From Nocardioides sp. B-3 (GTDB lineage Bacteria; Actinomycetota; Actinomycetes; Propionibacteriales; Nocardioidaceae), in contig NZ_CP087968.1 in the NCBI RefSeq assembly GCF_024703895.1, positions 2,728,001 through 2,792,000 of the forward strand: DNA of 64,000 bases, given 5' to 3'. Made by a program: the position numbers and the translations under genes. The notes below the pieces were generated by a model that saw nothing but the letters and a program-made list of their open reading frames with translations, had not been told where the DNA came from and ran no database searches. Below, one piece after another: positions 59,693-64,000 of this stretch. Numbering within the stretch: position 1 is the stretch's first letter; each line of letters starts with the position of its first letter.

Positions 59693-60897
59693 TAGCGGGC
59701 TCGTCCTGTCGGTGTGCAGAGGTTCTTCGGAACGACGTCGTCCTCGATGATCGCCTTGAAGACGCCCGGTGCGCGGTCGGGGTCGGCGATGATCCGGTTG
59801 GGGTCGCTGGGTGCCGACAGGTTGGGCATCGTGCACGTGCGGCTGTCGCCGGTCATCGCCGGGGCGAAGCGGCCCCGGGGAGATCGGGCCCATCTCCTCG
59901 TCGATGCGGATCGCGTGCGCCGACGCGTTGGTGAGCTGCCAGTAGCGCACCGGGTTGAGGAACGTCCGGGGCGACTTGGCCTCGGAGCCGAGTGCGCCGA
60001 TGACCTCGCCCCGGCGGCCGACCCGGTCGAGGTCGCTGAGCGCGCTGACATAGCGCGAACGGGAGTAGGCCAGCGCGGTCTCGCCGTCCACCTCCTGACA
60101 CCCCTTCTTGATGTCCAGTCGCGCCTTCGGGTCGTCCATGTCGGTCTTCGGGCAGATCTCGATGCCGCCCGGGGCGTCCACGGTGTTGATGACGCTGCCG
60201 AAGCCGAGCTCGACGTAGTGGTCGATGTGGATCCCCGTGAGCTTCTCCACGCTGGCCACCAGCAGGGGAGCCTTGCCCGGGGCAGAAGGCGGCGTTGATC
60301 ATCTGGGTGCCGTGGCCCGGCACCTCGGCCAGCGTGTCGCGGGGGATCGACATCCGCGTGTCCGCGCCGGAGCCCGTGTGCAGCACGATGATCGTGTCGG
60401 TGTTGGTGCCGCCGGGCCCGGTCCCCGAGGGCCTTCTGCTGGGCGGCGGTGAGGTCATCGGCCTTGTCGGAGCCGACGATGAGGTAGTTGGTGCCCGGCT
60501 GGTCGTCGGGTCGTGCGCCCGTGGGCTCCGCGTCGACCTTGTCGATCTTCGACCCGGGCCCAGAACGGCACGGCCACCATGAAGACCAGCCACAGCAGCA
60601 GGACCAGCTTGACGACGCCGAAGCGGAACCGCGGCCGACGACGGGGCCGGGCGGGCCTCGGGGGCGGGGCGGACGTCGCCATGCGGCTGCCGCCACCGGG
60701 TGGACGACCCGAGGAATCCGACGTGCGGGGCTGGACCGGCAGCACCCGGGTCTCGTCATGGCGCTCCCCGGGACGCTCCTGCTGGGGCACCATGCGGGTC
60801 GCGTCATCGGGGCGCCCGGTGCCGCGCGAGCCGTAGAGCCAGTCGTATTCGGGGGTTCCCTCCTCGGGACCGCCCTTCCCGGGGGACGTTCAGCCAT
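59692..60897 (-). CDS. LytR-CpsA-Psr (LCP) family protein (several frameshifts)
   Basis: About 401 residues. The N-terminus is a cytosolic Pro/Arg-rich segment, then a single membrane helix FRFGVVKLVLLLWLVFMVAV. The LCP domain has NYLIVGSDKADDLTAAQQKA, TDTIIVLHTGSGADTRMSIP followed by RDTLAEVPGHG, HYVELGFGSVINTVDAPGG and CQEVDGETALAYSRSRYV. The IPRDT and YSRSRY arginines match the pyrophosphate-binding site. LCP enzymes transfer undecaprenyl-linked glycopolymers to peptidoglycan. Breaks lie near 60555, 60425, 60280 and 59880. A second LCP gene lies at 61716. Confidence 0.88.
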   Translation of the reverse strand: MAERPPGRAVPRREPPNTTGSTARAAPGAPMTRPAWCPSRSVPGSAMTRPGCCRSSPARRIPRVVHPVAAAAWRRPPRPRGPPGPVVGRGSASASSSWSCCCGWSSWWPCRSGPGSKIDKVDAEPTGARPDDQPGTNYLIVGSDKADDLTAAQQKALGDRARRHQHRHDHRAAHGLRRGHADVDPPRHAGRGAGPRHPDDQRRLLPRARLPCWWPAWRSSRGSTSTTTSSSASAASSTPWTPRAASRSARRPTWTTRRRDWTSRRGVRRWTARPRWPTPVRAMSARSATSTGSAAGARSSAHSAPRPSRPGRSSTRCATGSSPTRRRTRSASTRRWARSPRGRFAPAMTGDSRTCTMPNLSAPSDPNRIIADPDRAPGVFKAIIEDDVVPKNLCTPTGRAR

Positions 60898-60920
60898 GCT
60901 CGAGACGCTACCGTGCGGAC

Positions 60921-61427
60921 ATGAGTGAACCGCTCACCGCGCGTCCGGTGTCCTTCTCGCGAGTGTCCCCGGCCATCGTCGCCAGCTCGACCAACGCCAA
61001 CGTGCTCGGCAACGTCCACGGTGGCGACATCATGAAGCTGGCCGACTCGACCGCTGGTGCGGTGGCGTTCCGGCACAGCGACGGCCCCGCGGTCACCGCG
61101 GCGATGGACGAGATGACCTTCCTGCGGCCCGTGCACGTCGGCGACATCATCAGGACGTACGCCGAGGTGAACTGGGCCGGCCGCTCGTCGATGGAGATCG
61201 GGGTGCGCGTGGAGGCGCAGCCCTTCGGCAACGCCACCGACGAGCCGGTGCACGTCGCCAGCGCCTACTTCGTCTTCGTCGCGATCGACGAGTCCGGGGA
61301 GTCGCGACCCGTGCCCGGGCTGATCACCGAGACCCCGACGGAGGTCCGCCGCCAGCGTGAGGCCGAGATCCGCCGCGCCCACCGCCTCGCGCGCAAGATG
61401 GAGATCGACCGGGGCCGCGACGAGTGA
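60921..61427 (+). CDS. Acyl-CoA thioesterase, hot-dog fold (YciA/BFIT type)
   Basis: An intact 168-residue protein. NANVLGNVHGGDIMKLADST (with Asp next to the HGG turn) and MDEMTFLRPVHVGDIIRTYA are the hot-dog thioesterase features; the Asn-Asp or Asp residue there activates water. The C-terminal tail is long and charged (TEVRRQREAEIRRAHRLARK). It hydrolyses acyl-CoA to free acid plus CoA. It is divergent from the LCP gene with only a 23-bp gap. Composite palindromic repeat lies 30 bp downstream of the stop. Confidence 0.88.
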   Translation: MSEPLTARPVSFSRVSPAIVASSTNANVLGNVHGGDIMKLADSTAGAVAFRHSDGPAVTAAMDEMTFLRPVHVGDIIRTYAEVNWAGRSSMEIGVRVEAQPFGNATDEPVHVASAYFVFVAIDESGESRPVPGLITETPTEVRRQREAEIRRAHRLARKMEIDRGRDE

Positions 61428-61456
61428 CTCGGGATCCGGGACGGTCCTGATCGAGC

Positions 61457-61502
61457 GGTGAGTGAGCCACATTTGACCGCGCTCGAATGTGGCTGGTGCA
61501 CC
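61457..61502. repeat. Palindromic repeat A-prime (17-bp arms, 12-nt loop), second copy of composite element
   Basis: Left arm GGTGAGTGAGCCACATT is identical to that of the copy at 42794. The right arm AATGTGGCTGGTGCACC pairs at 13 of 17 positions across a 12-nt loop of different sequence. The adjacent spacer carries GGCGCGTCCTC, as in the first copy. It lies between the thioesterase and LCP genes. Confidence 0.72.
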
Positions 61503-61539
61503 TGAGCGTCGGCGCGTCCTCTGCGACACGCGCACCCCG

Positions 61540-61585
61540 GGTTGCTGAACGACATTTTCTCGCCCGGGAATGTGGCTCACGCACC
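61540..61585. repeat. Palindromic repeat B-prime (17-bp arms, 12-nt loop), second copy of composite element
   Basis: Arms at 61540-61556 and 61569-61585 pair at 12 of 17 positions; the right arm AATGTGGCTCACGCACC continues into GCTGC, as the right arm of repeat B continues into GCTGTCGG. The loop is again 12 nt. It starts 37 bp after repeat A-prime. Confidence 0.65.
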
Positions 61586-61715
61586 GCTGCTCGCGCCGGA
61601 GGTCGTACGGCGACCAGCGGCCGATCAGGCGCAGTCGGCGCGTCGGAGCCGGATGTGACGGGTGGGACTGGTGATACTGGGCGTGCTGACTTCCCCCAGC
61701 AGAGGAGCACCCCTG

Positions 61716-63195
61716 ATGCCGCCCGCATCTTCCCCCGGGTCGCAGGTCGCCCGGTTCTCGACCCCGGACCGCGCGCAGCGTCCGCTTCCGTCGCGCCGTG
61801 GCGCTGATGGTCATGACCGTGCTGATCCCCGGTTCCGCCCAGCTCGTCGCGGGCAACCGGCGCATGGGCCGACTCGCGATGCGGATCTGGATGGGCCTGA
61901 TCGCGACGGGTGTGCTCTCGGTCGTGGTCTCCTACTTCTCGCACGGCTTCGCGTTCTGGGCGATCTCCAACACGATCGTGCTCGGTGTCGCCCGTCTGGT
62001 GCTGATGGCGCTGGCCATCGGCTGGGCGCTGCTGTTCATGGACGCCCGGCGGCTGGGGCAGCCGCTCGGCCTGCAGCGCCAGCACCGGCTCGCCGTGGTC
62101 GGCGTCAACGGTGTCCTCTGCTTCTCCGTGGCGGGTGCGCTGCTCTTCGGCGCCCACATGGTCGGCGTACAGAGAAACTTCATGATCACGATGTTCGGCG
62201 ACGGCGAGGTCGTCGGTGCGCACGACGGCCGCTTCAACGTGCTGCTCCTCGGCGGCGACGCGGGCGCCGGGCGCTGGGGGCTGCGCCCCGACTCGCTCAC
62301 CGTGGCCAGCATCGACGCGCGCACCGGCAAGACAGTCCCGGTCGGGCTGCCGCGCAACATGAGCAACTTCCCCTTCGCCGAGGGCTCGGTGATGGACAAG
62401 CAGTTCCCGAAGGGCTTCGACTGCGACGAGTGCTACCTCAACGGCGTCAGCACTGGGCCGGTGACAACACCGAGCTGTTCAAGGGCTCCAAGACGCCGGG
62501 TGTCGACGCGACCGTGATGGCGGTCGAGGGCATCACCGGCCCGGAGATCAACTACTGGTCGATGGTCAACCTCGCGGGTTTCCGCAACCTCGTCGACGCC
62601 GTCGGCGGCGTGACGCTGACGGTGCGCGACCGGATCCCCGTGGGACTGCCCTCCGACGACTTCTACCGCTTCATCGAGCCCGGCACCCCGCAAGCTCGAC
62701 GGCATGGACACGCTCTGGTTCGCGCGCGCCTGCGACGGGTCCGACGACTACTCCCGGATGGCGCGGCAGAAGTGCGTCATGAACGCGATGCTCCAGCAGA
62801 TCAGCCCGCAGGACGCGCTGCGCAACTTCTCCAAGATCGCGGCGGCGTCGTCCGAGATGATCTCGACCAGCGTGCCGAAGAGCGAGGTCGACCGGTTCCT
62901 CGACCTCGCCATCAAGGCCAAGTCGCAGAAGATCGGCACCGTCAGCCTCGTGCCGCCGAAGGTCGTCACCGCCGACCCCGACATCGACGTGGTGCACGCC
63001 ATGGTGGCCGACGCGATCGACCGAGCCGAGGGTGAGCAGCCCACTCCGGAACCCACGACCGAGGCGGCCCCGCCCGCCAAGGGTGGGAAGGCGCCGGTCG
63101 CCACGACACCCGCCCCGGTGACGGGTGGTTCGGTCGGCTCGCTCAAGGACGGCTACGCCGCCAACCGAGCCGACGACCTCGGATCGGTCTGCTGA
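61716..63195 (+). CDS. LytR-CpsA-Psr family protein with polytopic N-terminus (frameshifted)
   Basis: About 493 residues. The N-terminal half has four membrane helices: VALMVMTVLIPGSAQLVAGN, ATGVLSVVVSYFSHGFAFWA, VLGVARLVLMALAIGWALLF and VVGVNGVLCFSVAGALLFGA. The LCP domain follows with NVLLLGGDAGAGRWGLRPDS, TVASIDARTGKTVPVGLPRN and WSMVNLAGFRNLVDAVGGVT; LPRN replaces the usual IPRD. CDECYLNGV and WFARACDGSDDYSRMARQKC hold Cys pairs. Tail is Pro/Thr-rich. AGAGGAG precedes the ATG at 61716 by 8 nt. Breaks lie near 61780, 62460 and 62695. It likely attaches a glycopolymer to the wall. Confidence 0.87.
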
Positions 63196-63381
63196 CCGGG
63201 GGGCGTGACTCCCGACCCCATGGCCTGCTGCGCGCCGCCCGGCACGCACGCTGGCTGCGTTGTCGTCAGTCGCCATGGCTCCGCCATGTCTCCCTCCTCC
63301 GCCTTGCCATCGCACGCCCCGGACGACGCTCGCGACGGCCGAGGATCGGGAGGCACGCCCCCGACCCCTAGGGTGTAGCGC
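63196..63381. other. Intergenic gap between LCP and glycosyltransferase genes
   Basis: 186 bp, GC-rich, with no recognisable gene, repeat or operator. It probably carries the promoter of the glycosyltransferase gene, but no -10/-35 element can be fixed by eye. Confidence 0.6.
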
Positions 63382-64000
63382 GTGGCTCACGGACCGGATC
63401 GACGCGTCGTCGCGGTCGTCGTCACCTTCAACCGGCTCGCCCTCGTGCAGCGGCTGATCGAGCGGCTCGGCGAGGTCGATGGGCTCCACGAGGTGCTGGT
63501 CGTCGACAACGCCTCCACGGACGGGACCGGCGCCCGGCTGGCCGGCACGCCGACCACGGGAGAGATCCCCGTGCTGGGGCGCACGCTCGAGCGCAACCGG
63601 GGGCGGCGCCGGCGGGTTCCACGACGGGCTCGCTCGGGCCATCGACCGCGACGCCGACCTCGTCTGGCTGATGGACGACGACGGCCTCCCCCGACCGCGA
63701 CTGCCTCGGGGTCCTGCTCGAGCACGACTACGACTTCTGGGGCCCGCTCGTCGTGGACGAGAACGACGGCGAGACCCTCGTCTTCCCGGTCCGCCCGCCC
63801 GGCAGCCCCACCGCCCTGCGCACGGTCGCGCAGACCCGGGCGAAGGCGCGCGACGGCGTGCTGGTCGACATCGTCATCCCCTTCAACGGGGTCCTCGTGA
63901 CCAACGAGCTGGTGGACCGGATCGGGCTGCCGCGCGAGGAGTTCTTCATCTGGGGCGACGACGTGGAATACCTCTGGCGCGCTCGCGAGGCCGGCGCCCG
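63382..64000 (+). CDS. Glycosyltransferase family 2, GlfT1/WbbL-like, partial (C-terminus beyond window; frameshifted)
   Basis: The first about 206 residues are present. VVAVVVTFNRLALVQRLIER and VLVVDNASTDGTGARLAGTP start the GT-A fold with the nucleotide-sugar Asp. After breaks near 63600 and 63690 come AGGFHDGLARAIDRDADLVW and LMDDDGLP (DxD-like acidic triad), then NGVLVTNELVDRIGLPREEF and FIWGDDVEYLWRAREAGA. The WGDDVEY motif resembles galactofuranosyl transferase GlfT1 and rhamnosyltransferase types. GTG start. With the two LCP proteins upstream it suggests a wall-polysaccharide cluster that continues beyond the window. Confidence 0.85.

Overview
The window is about 70 percent GC, densely coded, with actinobacterial gene content and frequent GTG starts and ATGA or TGATG start-stop overlaps. 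The gene families and order point to a Nocardioides-like member of the Propionibacteriales; this is inferred from content and was not checked by search. A striking technical property runs through everything: most genes longer than about 600 bp are broken by single-base shifts, including housekeeping genes (pyruvate carboxylase, AccD, BirA, PurK, PurE). Protein homology continues in another frame immediately after each break. I read these as sequence or assembly errors rather than pseudogenes, and report such genes as single features with approximate break positions.

Region 1 to 9.4 kb is one minus-strand run: a secreted beta-propeller protein, then a tightly coupled set (fatty acyl-CoA reductase fused to a HAD phosphatase, Zn-dependent dehydrogenase, lactate-racemase-like LarA protein, PlsC acyltransferase), then purine nucleoside phosphorylase, a uronate-dehydrogenase-like enzyme and a partial MerR regulator. 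The reductase/LarA/PlsC set looks like an undescribed lipid pathway and is the best candidate here for a new system.

Region 9.4 to 22.2 kb holds a NUDIX hydrolase, a GGCT-like protein, two tandem flavoprotein disulfide-oxidoreductase homologues, two GNATs, a methyltransferase, a trypsin-like protease, a DUF6174-like lipoprotein, a DUF222/HNH protein, an ECF sigma factor with a shortened SnoaL domain, a small secreted protein whose mature N-terminus is predicted to be histidine, an ABM monooxygenase-like protein and a SpoIID-like protein.

Region 22.2 to 42.2 kb: pyruvate carboxylase, a TetR plus FAD-dehydrogenase pair, an SGNH esterase, a calcium-repeat protein, the acyl-CoA carboxylase alpha subunit, a ferric-iron ABC transporter whose promoter carries a DtxR/IdeR-type iron box, a divergent acyl-CoA dehydrogenase, a lipoprotein, a GtrA protein, and a tripartite tricarboxylate transporter (TctCBA) with a universal stress protein.

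Region 42.1 to 64 kb follows conserved actinobacterial synteny (maf, accE, accD, birA, PH-domain protein, purK, purE, acyl-CoA dehydrogenase), interrupted by a class III cyclase and a stand-alone winged-helix protein. Stress-type regulators follow (SigB/SigF-like sigma factor, LuxR-type regulator, GAF-ANTAR protein, PadR), then an enoyl-CoA hydratase, two LytR-CpsA-Psr proteins, a thioesterase and a truncated glycosyltransferase, which together suggest cell-envelope polymer assembly. Two copies of a composite palindromic repeat (about 130 bp, paired hairpins with 12-nt loops) lie in intergenic regions at 42.8 and 61.5 kb. I found no tRNA, rRNA, CRISPR array or insertion sequence.
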